From assembly GCF_021172045.1 (NCBI RefSeq), contig NZ_CP087164.1:434001-498000 (forward strand): a stretch of 64,000 nucleotides of DNA, given 5' to 3'. The DNA comes from Capillimicrobium parvum. GTDB taxonomy: Bacteria; Actinomycetota; Thermoleophilia; Solirubrobacterales; Solirubrobacteraceae. Under the pieces are notes generated by a model. The model saw nothing but the letters and a program-made list of their open reading frames with translations. It was not told where the DNA came from and did not search any database. Of the stretch, positions 19,023 to 26,678 are shown in pieces; position 1 is the first letter of the stretch, and the number at the start of each line of letters is the position of its first letter. A program made the translations under genes and the position numbers.

Positions 19023-20609
19023 GTGACGCCGAGCCAGCACAACGCCTCGGCCGGTCCCGCGGACGCGGGGCCGGCCACGGCCGCGCCTCCGGCGCTCGCC
19101 CTCGAGGCGCTGGGCCTGTCGAAGCGCTACCCGGGCGTCCGCGCGCTTGCGGAGGTCGACCTGCGGGTCGCTCGCGGGGAGGTGCTGGGACTGGTCGGCG
19201 AGAACGGCGCCGGCAAGTCGACGCTGTTGTCGATCCTCAACGGCAGCGTGCGCCCGGACTCGGGCAGCGTTCGGGTCCTCGGGCGCGAGCTGCGGCTCGG
19301 CAGCCCGGCGGAGTCCGCCGCGCTCGGCGTGGCGACCGTCTACCAGGAGCAGGGTCTCGTCCCGACCCTGCGGGTGTTCGAGAACCTGTTCCTCGGTCGA
19401 GAGGCGCACTTCTCGACCGTCGGCGTGCTGCACCGGCGCTCGCTCGTCGCGGCCGCGCGCGAGACGCTCGACGAGCTCGGCATCGACATCGATCCGACGG
19501 CGCACACCGGATCGCTGTCGTTCAGCGAGCGCCAACTCGTCGAGATCGCCAAGGCGTTCGCGCTGACCGCTGCGTTCGACACCGAGCCGGTGATCCTCCT
19601 CGACGAGCCGACGAGCGCGCTCACCGAGCCCGAGGTCGAGATGCTGCTGGGCAACGTCCGCTCGTGGCGGGACCGCGCCTCGTTCGTCTTCGTCTCGCAC
19701 CGGCTCGCGCACGTCCTGGCGGTCAGCGACCGGATCGCGGCGCTCAAGGACGGCGAGCTGATCGCGGATGTGCCGGCCGCCGCCGTGGACGAGGACCGGC
19801 TGCACGAGCTGATCGTCGGGCGCAAGCGCGACGTCGAGTACTACAAGGAGGCGCGTCAGGCCGACGAGGGCGAGCGCGAGGCGGTCCTCGAGGTGCGCGG
19901 CCTGTCGCGCCCCGGCGCGTTCGCGGACGTGTCGCTCACCGTCGGACGCGGGGAGATCCTCGGCGTCGCCGGGCTGGCCGGGTGCGGCAAGTCGGAGATG
20001 GCCCGGGCGATCGTCGGCGTCGAGGGCTACGACGCCGGCGAGGTCGTGCTCGAAGGGCGGCGACTGGCGCCGTCGTCGCTGAGCGCGGCGATCCGCCGCG
20101 GGGTCGGGTACGTCCCGGCGGAGCGCCGACGCGAGGGCATCATCGGCGAGCAGACCGCGGCGGCGAACCTGACCCTGCCCCTCCTCGACCGGCTGCGCGG
20201 GGCCTCCCGGATGCTCATCAGCGCGCGGGCCGTCCAGGCGCTGACGGCCACGTGGATGGACCGCCTCGACGTCAGGCCGCCGGACCCGTCGGCGCTGACG
20301 GCGACGATGTCGGGCGGCAAACAGCAGAAGGTCGTGTTCGCGAAGTGGCTGGCGCGCGGGGTGCGGCTCTTCGTGCTCGACGACCCCGGGCGCGGCCTCG
20401 ACGTCGGCGCGAAGGAGGAGATCTACGGGCTCCTGCGCGACCTCTGCGACGAGGGCGTCGCGATCCTCATGGTCTCCGACAACCTGCCCGAGGTGATCGG
20501 GCTGTCGCACCGCATCGTCGTCATGCGCGACGGGCGGCTCACCGCAGAGATCCCCGCGCCGGCGGACCGCAAGCCGGACGAGACCGACGTCGTCCGCCAC
20601 ATGCTGTGA
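19023..20609 (+). CDS. Sugar ABC transporter ATP-binding protein (RbsA/XylG type)
   Basis: A 528-residue fused double nucleotide-binding protein of the CUT2 sugar-importer class. The first half has an intact Walker A (GENGAGKSTL), a degenerate signature (LSFSERQLVEIAKA) and Walker B (VILLDEPTSAL). The second half has a degenerate Walker A (GLAGCGKSEM), an LSGG-like signature MSGGKQQKV and Walker B-like LFVLDDPGRGLDVG. This asymmetry is normal for RbsA/MglA/XylG. It starts at GTG 19023, 4 bases after the binding protein stop, and is followed by one permease gene, giving a complete importer. Confidence 0.94.
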   Translation: MTPSQHNASAGPADAGPATAAPPALALEALGLSKRYPGVRALAEVDLRVARGEVLGLVGENGAGKSTLLSILNGSVRPDSGSVRVLGRELRLGSPAESAALGVATVYQEQGLVPTLRVFENLFLGREAHFSTVGVLHRRSLVAAARETLDELGIDIDPTAHTGSLSFSERQLVEIAKAFALTAAFDTEPVILLDEPTSALTEPEVEMLLGNVRSWRDRASFVFVSHRLAHVLAVSDRIAALKDGELIADVPAAAVDEDRLHELIVGRKRDVEYYKEARQADEGEREAVLEVRGLSRPGAFADVSLTVGRGEILGVAGLAGCGKSEMARAIVGVEGYDAGEVVLEGRRLAPSSLSAAIRRGVGYVPAERRREGIIGEQTAAANLTLPLLDRLRGASRMLISARAVQALTATWMDRLDVRPPDPSALTATMSGGKQQKVVFAKWLARGVRLFVLDDPGRGLDVGAKEEIYGLLRDLCDEGVAILMVSDNLPEVIGLSHRIVVMRDGRLTAEIPAPADRKPDETDVVRHML

Positions 20610-20660
20610 GCGCTCCTGGCGGGCGCCGTACCACTCCACGAACTGCAAGGTAGGAAGACG

Positions 20661-21647
20661 GTGGCCACAACGATCCAGACCCGTCCCCGCAGTCAGGAAC
20701 GCGTCCGGGACATCCTGATCCGCGCGCGCGCCACGACCTATCCGCTACTGGCGATCGTCGGGTTGATCATCTGGTTCTCGACGCAGAGCGATCGCTTCAT
20801 GACGGTCGACAACTGGTGGACGATCGGGCGCGGCGCGGCGGTGCTCATGCTCGTCGCGCTGGCCGGGACCCTCGTCATCCTCATCGGCTCGATCGATCTG
20901 TCGGTGGCGGGCAACGTGACGGTGTCCGGCATCGTCTGCGCCGAGCTCATCGACGGATCGGGCCTGCTCGTCGCGATCGTGGCCGCACTGGCCGTCGGCG
21001 CGGCCATCGGCCTCATCAACGCCGGCATCCTGCTGACCCTGAAGATCCCGAGCTTCCTCGTGACGCTCGGCATGCTGTCGGTGCTCACCGGCATCGCCAA
21101 CACGATCACCAAGGGCGCCCCGGTGACGTTCCTCGACCAGGCGCTGCCGAACTTCATGAACGGCGAGGTGATCGGGATCCCGACGGTCATCGTGCTGACG
21201 GTGGCCATCGTCATCCTGCTGACGATCGTCGCCTCCCGGACGAAGCTGGGCCGGTACCTGTACGCGATCGGCGGCGGCGAGCCCGTCGCCGCGGTATCCG
21301 GCGTGCCGGTGGCGCGCTACAAGATCTTCGCCTTCGTGCTCGGCGGAGTGCTGTGCGGGATCGCGGGCGTGTTCATCACCGGCCAGGTCGGCGCGGGGAC
21401 GGCGGACGTCGGATCGGATCTGCTGCTGGACTCGATCGCGGCCGTCGTCATGGGCGGCACGGCACTGTCGGGCGGTGTCGGCGGGCCGCAGCGGACGGTC
21501 CTGGGCGTGCTCGTCATCGCGATCCTCAGCAACGGCATGGACATCATCGGCATCGGCCAGGACCCGCAGAGCATCGTCAAGGGCCTCGTGATCATCGCCG
21601 CCGTCGCGCTGTCGATGGATCGCTCGCGCGCGACGGTGATCAAGTGA
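20661..21647 (+). CDS. Sugar ABC transporter permease (RbsC type)
   Basis: A 328-residue inner-membrane permease of the BPD_transp_2 family with eight to ten transmembrane segments. Family hallmarks are GSIDLSVAGNVTVSG near residue 75, the EAA-like loop IGGGEPVAAVSGVPVARYKI, and GGTALSGGVGGPQRTVLG near the end. Only one permease gene is present, so it should act as a homodimer, as RbsC does. GTG 20661 has AGGAAG upstream. Confidence 0.95.
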   Translation: MATTIQTRPRSQERVRDILIRARATTYPLLAIVGLIIWFSTQSDRFMTVDNWWTIGRGAAVLMLVALAGTLVILIGSIDLSVAGNVTVSGIVCAELIDGSGLLVAIVAALAVGAAIGLINAGILLTLKIPSFLVTLGMLSVLTGIANTITKGAPVTFLDQALPNFMNGEVIGIPTVIVLTVAIVILLTIVASRTKLGRYLYAIGGGEPVAAVSGVPVARYKIFAFVLGGVLCGIAGVFITGQVGAGTADVGSDLLLDSIAAVVMGGTALSGGVGGPQRTVLGVLVIAILSNGMDIIGIGQDPQSIVKGLVIIAAVALSMDRSRATVIK

Positions 21648-21667
21648 CGCCCTGAGCGCCGAACAGG

Positions 21668-21673
21668 TACAAC
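21668..21673 (+). promoter_or_regulatory. -10-like TACAAC before phosphofructokinase
   Basis: TACAAC ends 7 bases before GTG 21681 and no ribosome binding site is visible, so the gene may also have its own leaderless promoter besides readthrough from the transporter operon. Confidence 0.35.
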
Positions 21674-21680
21674 CTGACGC

Positions 21681-22706
21681 GTGCGCGTCGGGATGCTCAC
21701 CGGAGGGGGCGACTGCCCAGGCCTCAACGCGGTCATCCGTGCGGTCGTGCGGCGGGCCCACGGCTACGGCGATGGCGTGATCGGCTTCCGCGACGGCTGG
21801 CGCGGGCCGATCGAGAACGACGTCGAGGCGCTGACGCTCGAGGCCGTCCGCGGCATCCTGCCCCAGGGCGGCACCATCCTGGGCTCGTCGCGGACGAACC
21901 CGTTCAAGCGCGACGACGGCGTCGACCTCGTGCGCCGGGCGCTCGAAGCGCATTCGCTCGACGGGCTGATCGCGATCGGCGGCGAGGACACGCTCGGCGC
22001 GGCGGCCAAGCTGTTCGACGCCGGCGTGAACGTCGTGGGCGTGCCGAAGACGATCGACAACGACCTCGGCGGCACCGACATGACGTTCGGCTTCGACACC
22101 GCGGTGCAAGTGGCGACCGAGGCGATCGACCGCCTGCACACCACGGCCGAGTCGCACAACCGGATCATGATCCTCGAGGTGATGGGCCGGCACGCGGGCT
22201 GGATCGCGATGCACTCCGGCCTCGCCGGCGGCGCCGACGTGATCCTCGTGCCCGAGCGCCCGTTCGACATCGACGAGGTCTGCGCGCGGCTCGAGCGGCG
22301 CTTCGCCCGCGGCCGCCACTTCGCGATCGTCGTCGTCTCGGAGGGCGCCCTGCCGTCCGGCGGCGACATCGAGGCGGTGGGCGCCCAGACCGACGAGTTC
22401 GGTCACGCGCGCCTGGGCGGGATCGGCCCGCGCCTCGAGCAGGAGATCGGGCAGCGCACCGGATACGAGACCCGGGCGACCGTGCTCGGACACATCCAGC
22501 GCGGCGGGACGCCGACGGCGTTCGACCGCGTGCTCGCCACGCGGCTGGGCCTGGCGGCGATGGAGGCGGCGCACGACGGCCGCTGGGGGACGATGGCGTC
22601 GCTGCGGTCGACGCGGATCGAGATGGTGGCGCTCGCCGACGCCGTCGCGCAGCTGCGGGTGCTGAGCGACGAGGATCTGCGGATCGCGGACGCGCTGCTC
22701 GAGTAG
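21681..22706 (+). CDS. pfkA: 6-phosphofructokinase, possibly pyrophosphate-using
   Basis: A 341-residue phosphofructokinase making fructose 1,6-bisphosphate in glycolysis. The N-terminal phosphate loop is GGGDCPGLNAVIRAVV and the catalytic segment is VPKTIDNDLGGTD. The donor-selecting residues are Asp103 (GGEDTL) and Lys123 (PKTIDND). These align with E. coli Gly104 and Gly124 and match the pattern of pyrophosphate-dependent enzymes, although some actinobacterial ATP enzymes of this clade keep similar residues. It lies 33 bases after the sugar permease gene and may be co-expressed with sugar uptake. Confidence 0.93.
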   Translation: MRVGMLTGGGDCPGLNAVIRAVVRRAHGYGDGVIGFRDGWRGPIENDVEALTLEAVRGILPQGGTILGSSRTNPFKRDDGVDLVRRALEAHSLDGLIAIGGEDTLGAAAKLFDAGVNVVGVPKTIDNDLGGTDMTFGFDTAVQVATEAIDRLHTTAESHNRIMILEVMGRHAGWIAMHSGLAGGADVILVPERPFDIDEVCARLERRFARGRHFAIVVVSEGALPSGGDIEAVGAQTDEFGHARLGGIGPRLEQEIGQRTGYETRATVLGHIQRGGTPTAFDRVLATRLGLAAMEAAHDGRWGTMASLRSTRIEMVALADAVAQLRVLSDEDLRIADALLE

Positions 22707-22743
22707 GCGCGGCGGGGCGGCTCGAACCGCCCTCGACCAACAA

Positions 22744-22760
22744 ACTAATGCTGTTAGTCT
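22744..22760. promoter_or_regulatory. Operator-like inverted repeat over the -10 of the MBL-TetR operon
   Basis: ACTAA (22744-22748) and TTAGT (22754-22758) form a perfect inverted repeat with a 5-base spacer. The -10 TAGTCT (22755-22760) overlaps its right arm and ends 7 bases before ATG 22768. The TetR gene second in the operon is the likely binder and would repress its own transcription. Confidence 0.55.
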
Positions 22761-22767
22761 TAGGGCT

Positions 22768-23445
22768 ATGCCTAGTAGCCCAACCCTCACCCGCGTCACC
22801 CGCCTCGGCATGGTCAACGCCTACCTCGTCCGCGAGGACGACGGGCTGACCCTCGTCGACGCCGCCCTGCCCCGCAGCGACAAGGCGATCCTCAAGGCCG
22901 CGCAGCGCATCGGCGCACCGATCGTCCGGATCGCGCTGACCCACGCCCACGGCGACCACATCGGCTCGCTCGACGCGGTCGCGGCGCAGTTGCCGGGCGT
23001 CGAGGTCCTCATCACCGCGCGCGACGCGCGCCTGCTCGCCGGCGACAAGAGCCAGGATCCCGGTGAGGGCGGCAAGATGCGCGGCAGCCTCCCCGGCGCG
23101 AAGACCGAACCGACGCGCCTCATCGCTCCGGGCGACCGGATCGGCTCGCTCGAGGTCGTCGCCGCTCCCGGCCACACGCCCGGTCACATCGCGTTCCTCG
23201 ACACGCGCGACCGCGCGCTGCTGTGCGGCGACGCGTACTCGACGCTCGGCGGCGTCGCGGTGTCGTCGAAGCCCAACCCGCGCTTCCCGCTCGTCTGGAT
23301 GGGGACGTGCGACCGGCCGCGGGCGCTGGAGTCCGCCCGGGCCCTGCGCGCCCTGGACCCGAGCCGCCTGGCGCCCGGTCACGGCAGGATCGTCGAGGAT
23401 CCCGGCGCCGCCATGGACGCCGCGATCGAGCGCGCGGCCGGCTGA
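22768..23445 (+). CDS. MBL-fold metallo-hydrolase
   Basis: A 225-residue metallo-beta-lactamase-fold protein. The dinuclear zinc motif is THAHGDHIGSL, with further ligands in APGHTPGHIAF, CGDAYS and APGHGRI. Length and sequence resemble glyoxalase II-like or YflN-type hydrolases, but no thioester or lactone substrate can be named. It is followed after 1 base by a TetR gene, with a palindrome at the promoter, so the enzyme is probably induced by its substrate or a toxic compound. Confidence 0.9.
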   Translation: MPSSPTLTRVTRLGMVNAYLVREDDGLTLVDAALPRSDKAILKAAQRIGAPIVRIALTHAHGDHIGSLDAVAAQLPGVEVLITARDARLLAGDKSQDPGEGGKMRGSLPGAKTEPTRLIAPGDRIGSLEVVAAPGHTPGHIAFLDTRDRALLCGDAYSTLGGVAVSSKPNPRFPLVWMGTCDRPRALESARALRALDPSRLAPGHGRIVEDPGAAMDAAIERAAG

Positions 23446-23446
23446 C

Positions 23447-24010
23447 GTGGCCCGCCAGGGGCTCGACCGCGCCCGGGTGGTGGCGGCGGCGACGGCGATC
23501 GCGGACGCCGACGGGCTCGATGCGCTGACCCTCGCCCGGGTCGCCGGCGAGCTCGGGGTCCGCACGCCGTCGCTCTACAACCACGTGGGCGGGCTGGACG
23601 ACCTGCGCCGCGGCGTGGCGCTGGCCGGGCTCGCGGACCTGACCGCGGCGCTGCGCGCGGCGGCCGTCGGCCGCTCGGGCGCCGACGCGCTGCGTGCGGC
23701 CGCCGGCGCGTACCGGGCGTACGCCGCCGAGCACCCGGGGCGCTACGCCGCCGCCGCGGTGGCGGCGCCGCGGCCGGGCGACGACGAGTACGCCGCGGCG
23801 GGCGCCGAGATCGTCGGCGTGCTGACCGCGGTGCTCGGCGCGTGGGACCTGCGCGACGACGACGCCGTGCACGCGGTGCGCGCGCTGCGCAGCGCGCTAC
23901 ACGGGTTCGTCTCGCTGGAGGCGGGCGGTGGCTTCGGGCTCGACGTGGACGTCGACGAGTCCTTCCGCCGGCTCGTCGACGCGCTCGCGGCCGGGCTCCC
24001 GGCGCGCTGA
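23447..24010 (+). CDS. TetR family regulator with WHG-type C-terminal domain
   Basis: A 187-residue repressor with an N-terminal helix-turn-helix (VAGELGVRTPSLYNHVGGLD). The C-terminal domain ends with ALHGFVSLEAGGGFG and DESFRRLVDAL, the signature of the WHG (TetR_C_33) class. The GTG start lies 1 base after the stop of the MBL hydrolase, so the two form an operon, probably autoregulated through the inverted repeat at 22744-22758. Confidence 0.9.
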   Translation: MARQGLDRARVVAAATAIADADGLDALTLARVAGELGVRTPSLYNHVGGLDDLRRGVALAGLADLTAALRAAAVGRSGADALRAAAGAYRAYAAEHPGRYAAAAVAAPRPGDDEYAAAGAEIVGVLTAVLGAWDLRDDDAVHAVRALRSALHGFVSLEAGGGFGLDVDVDESFRRLVDALAAGLPAR

Positions 24011-24017
24011 GCGCCGA

Positions 24018-24884
24018 TCAGGCGGCCGCCCGCTGCTGCGCCCGCAGGGCCCACACCGCGTCGGTGCCCAGCGCCTGCGGCACGGCGACCTGCTCGAGCT
24101 GCTCCCGAGCCTCGTCGCGCGAGATGTCGCAGACCGCCGCGACCTCCTGGGTGGCGAGCGGCTCGCCCGCCCACTCGAGCACCTCGCGCACCGAGCCGGG
24201 CGCCTCCCGGCGCTCGACGTCGGGCAGGAGGTTCGCCATCACGACGTCGTACACGGCGAACGGCTGGAACCCGGGGATCGAGATCGTGACTCCGTCGCGA
24301 CCACGGGTGATCTCGTACGACGGGCACGTGTAGCGACGACCGCCGGACCAGTTGGCGAGCTTGTGGTCCAGGATGCGCGCGGCCGGCATGGGCCGGCGCG
24401 CGGCGGCGGCGTCGGCGTCGACCGCGGTGCGGACGGCGTCCTCGGCCATCCAGCGGTCGAGCTCGGCCGGGTCGAGGCCGACGTCGGTGGCCGCGCCGGC
24501 GATCGTCGCCGGGTCGTCGAGCAGCGAGCCCGCGAAGTGGCGCAGGCGCAGGCGCCGCAGGATCGCCGTCTCGAGCTCCGGCCGGTGCAGTCGCGTCGCC
24601 ACGACCGCCGTGCAGGCCGGCAGCGTCGCCGCCATCCGGGGCCGCGGCGCCAGGTCGATCGGCATCCCGTACTGGGCGGAGATGCGCTCGAACGCCTCGG
24701 CCTGGCGGTCCGGCGTGAAGCCCTTGTCGACGTACTCCTGCGGCGAGCGCGCCAGGACCACCATGCGCAGCTTCCAGTCGACCTCGAGATCGCCGTAGAG
24801 CCATTGCAGCCGGCGCCGATGCGGCTCGGCGGAATAGGCGAAGGGACAGCCCGGATCGGTGAACTCGACGACGGTGACGGCCAT
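24018..24884 (-). CDS. DsbA-family (FrnE-like) thioredoxin-fold protein
   Basis: A 288-residue DsbA-like protein with the fold of FrnE/2-hydroxychromene-2-carboxylate isomerase. It opens with VVEFTDPGCPFAYSAEPHRR, where the usual CxxC is reduced to Cys-Pro-Phe-Ala; only one active-site Cys remains. A helical insertion follows and the thioredoxin fold closes near GVTISIPGFQPFAVYD. The last 60 residues (EVAAVCDISRDEAREQLEQV) resemble a small helix-turn-helix-like extension. The single Cys excludes ordinary dithiol oxidase chemistry; an isomerase or glutathione/mycothiol-transferase role is possible. ATG 24884 is preferred. Confidence 0.8.
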   Translation of the reverse strand: MAVTVVEFTDPGCPFAYSAEPHRRRLQWLYGDLEVDWKLRMVVLARSPQEYVDKGFTPDRQAEAFERISAQYGMPIDLAPRPRMAATLPACTAVVATRLHRPELETAILRRLRLRHFAGSLLDDPATIAGAATDVGLDPAELDRWMAEDAVRTAVDADAAAARRPMPAARILDHKLANWSGGRRYTCPSYEITRGRDGVTISIPGFQPFAVYDVVMANLLPDVERREAPGSVREVLEWAGEPLATQEVAAVCDISRDEAREQLEQVAVPQALGTDAVWALRAQQRAAA

Positions 24885-24890
24885 GCTGAC

Positions 24891-24896
24891 ACCGTA
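24891..24896 (-). promoter_or_regulatory. -10 element TACGGT, leaderless start of DsbA-like gene
   Basis: On the minus strand TACGGT ends 6 bases before ATG 24884, without a ribosome binding site; this also decides against the longer upstream reading. Confidence 0.45.
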
Positions 24897-24930
24897 CCCT
24901 CGGTCCGACTCTGGCATCCTGAGATCACCT

Positions 24931-25149
24931 ATGAGCTCTCCCGCCCGTCGCCCGCCGTCCCGCATGTCCCGCCGGCAGCGCGAGCAGCGTGCCTACGTGG
25001 CGACCATGGCCGGCGGCACCGCCGCCCTCGTCACGGTCGTCGGCGCGGTGCTGGCCATCATCGGCGTGATCGGCTGGACCATCCCCATCCTCGCCGCGAT
25101 CGTCGCGGTGGTCTGCTGGTTCCTGTTCCGCCGCACGGTCGGCCGCTAG
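24931..25149 (+). CDS. Small membrane protein
   Basis: A 72-residue protein: a basic N-terminal region (RRPPSRMSRRQREQR) followed by two closely spaced hydrophobic segments (GTAALVTVVGAVLAIIGVIG and IPILAAIVAVVCWFLF) and a short basic tail. This gives a hairpin with both ends in the cytoplasm. It is divergent from the DsbA-like gene with 46 bases between the start codons. Similar short proteins are common in actinobacterial genomes; no function is known to me. Confidence 0.7.
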   Translation: MSSPARRPPSRMSRRQREQRAYVATMAGGTAALVTVVGAVLAIIGVIGWTIPILAAIVAVVCWFLFRRTVGR

Positions 25150-25197
25150 GAAATCCTGCCACGGGCGTCGCCGCGACGGCGCGCGTCCGGGGGCGGG

Positions 25198-25203
25198 TAT
25201 ATA
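25198..25203 (+). promoter_or_regulatory. -10 element TATATA before GntR gene
   Basis: TATATA is a near-consensus -10 in this GC-rich sequence. It ends 10 bases before the TTG start at 25214, and supports that start. Confidence 0.5.
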
Positions 25204-25213
25204 GGACCCACGG

Positions 25214-25978
25214 TTGAGCGCATCACGGACGGCGAGACGCACCTTCGCGCCTGGCGGATCCGCGTCGGGGCCGGCTAGGATCGGTCCGACGAGCAAGCAT
25301 CAACTCGTCTACGACGGGGTTCGCGCCCGTATCCTCGACAGCCGCTACCCGCCGGGGCAGCGGCTCGTGTTCGGTGCGCTCGCGCAGGAGTTCGGCGTCA
25401 GCGCGCAACCCGTCCGCGAGGCGATCCGGCGGCTGGAGGCCGAGGGGCTCGTGCACTACGAGGCGAACGCCGGCGCGGTGGTCGCGCCGGCCAGCCCGGA
25501 GCTGTTCGAGGACGGCCTCCAGGCGCTCGCGCTGCTCGAGGGCTACGCGACCGCGACGGCCGCCGCCCACGTTCCCGTGGAGGCGCTCGAGGCGGAGGTC
25601 GAAGCGATGCGCACCGCTCTGGACGGGCTCGACGTTGCCGGCTTCGAGGCGGCGGACCAGCGCTTCCACGAGCAGCTGCGCGACCACTGCCGGAACCCTC
25701 TGCTGCGCGGCCTGCTGCACGAGCTGCGCCAGCGCGCGCTCGTGGTCCGGCGCTCAGCGTTCGCGGGCCTGCCGCGCCGGGGCTCGCAGTCGATCGCCGA
25801 GCACGAGGAGATCGTCGGGCTGATCCGGTCGGGTGCCCCCGCCGGCGAGGTCGAGGCGGCCGCGAGCCGCCACGTCACGGCCGACATCGAGGCGTTCCGG
25901 GCCTGGTCGGCGCGGGCCGCGCGGCCCGCGGAGCCGTCGCCGGAGCGGCCCCGCGGCCGTGCCGCGGCGGCGCGCTGA
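25214..25978 (+). CDS. GntR family regulator, FCD subfamily
   Basis: A 254-residue regulator with a winged helix (LAQEFGVSAQPVREAIRRLE, about residues 56-75) and an FCD ligand domain. The metal-site residues of the FCD are visible as Asp and His in ADQRFHEQL and two His in IAEHEEIV and ASRHVTAD. Members usually sense organic acids or sugar acids. The only workable start is TTG 25214; it follows a TATATA -10. The gene converges on a second FCD regulator with 2 bases between stops, and no obvious target gene lies beside either. The Pro/Arg/Ala tail is probably disordered. Confidence 0.88.
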   Translation: MSASRTARRTFAPGGSASGPARIGPTSKHQLVYDGVRARILDSRYPPGQRLVFGALAQEFGVSAQPVREAIRRLEAEGLVHYEANAGAVVAPASPELFEDGLQALALLEGYATATAAAHVPVEALEAEVEAMRTALDGLDVAGFEAADQRFHEQLRDHCRNPLLRGLLHELRQRALVVRRSAFAGLPRRGSQSIAEHEEIVGLIRSGAPAGEVEAAASRHVTADIEAFRAWSARAARPAEPSPERPRGRAAAAR

Positions 25979-25980
25979 GA

Positions 25981-26628
25981 TCACGCCGCCTGCGCGTCGT
26001 GGTCGGTGCGGTACGCCGCGGCCGTGCGCATCTTGTGCTCGCGCGCGAGCCGCTCCACGACCGTCGCCGGCTCGCCGCGCTCGATCGCCGCGACGAGCTC
26101 CTCGTGCTCGACCGGCGACGCCTTGCTGCGTGACGGCATCAGGCTGAAGATGTCCGGGCTGAAGCCGCGGTGGCGCGACTGCAGGTCGGCGAGCAGCGTC
26201 TGCAGCCACGGCTGCCCGCAGCGGTCGTAGAACACCGCGTGGAAGTCGTGGTTGAACGAGCCGAACGCGCGCAGGTCGAGCTCGTCGAGGGCGTTGCGCA
26301 TGCGCTCGTTGAACGCGCGCAGCGTGGCCAGGTCCTCGGTGGTCAGATGCTCGGCCGCCAGCGCCGTCGCCCGGCCCTCGAGCACGCTGGTCAGCTCCAG
26401 CGCCTGCACCCAGGCATCGGCGGTGATGGGCGCGACCTCGGCGCCGACGTGGGGGCGGAACGTCACCCAGCCCTCCGCCTCAAGACGGCGGATGGCCTCG
26501 CGGACCGGGATCGCGCTGACCTCGAACTCCGCGGCGAGGCGGTCGATGACCAGCCGGTGGCCCGGGCCGTACTGACCCGAAGCGAGCCGCCGGCGCAGCT
26601 CACGGTACGCGGACTCCTGCTTGCTCAA
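25981..26628 (-). CDS. GntR family regulator, FCD subfamily
   Basis: A 215-residue regulator: winged helix LAAEFEVSAIPVREAIRRLE near residues 31-50, then an FCD domain with the metal-binding residues in NHDFHAVF, VEHEELV and AREHKM. It starts with TTG 26628 preceded by GAGGGG. It faces the other GntR gene tail to tail, and the two share the motif VREAIRRLEAEG, suggesting an old duplication. The effector and targets are not evident. Confidence 0.88.
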   Translation of the reverse strand: MSKQESAYRELRRRLASGQYGPGHRLVIDRLAAEFEVSAIPVREAIRRLEAEGWVTFRPHVGAEVAPITADAWVQALELTSVLEGRATALAAEHLTTEDLATLRAFNERMRNALDELDLRAFGSFNHDFHAVFYDRCGQPWLQTLLADLQSRHRGFSPDIFSLMPSRSKASPVEHEELVAAIERGEPATVVERLAREHKMRTAAAYRTDHDAQAA

Positions 26629-26678
26629 CCCCTCACCGTCCGCGGATCCTACCGGCGCTCAGCGGCCGGCCGGCGCGT

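Noticed and set aside
11221-22706. Recently acquired genomic island
   Set aside because: No integrase, transposase, tRNA, flanking repeat or shift in base composition is visible around the locus.
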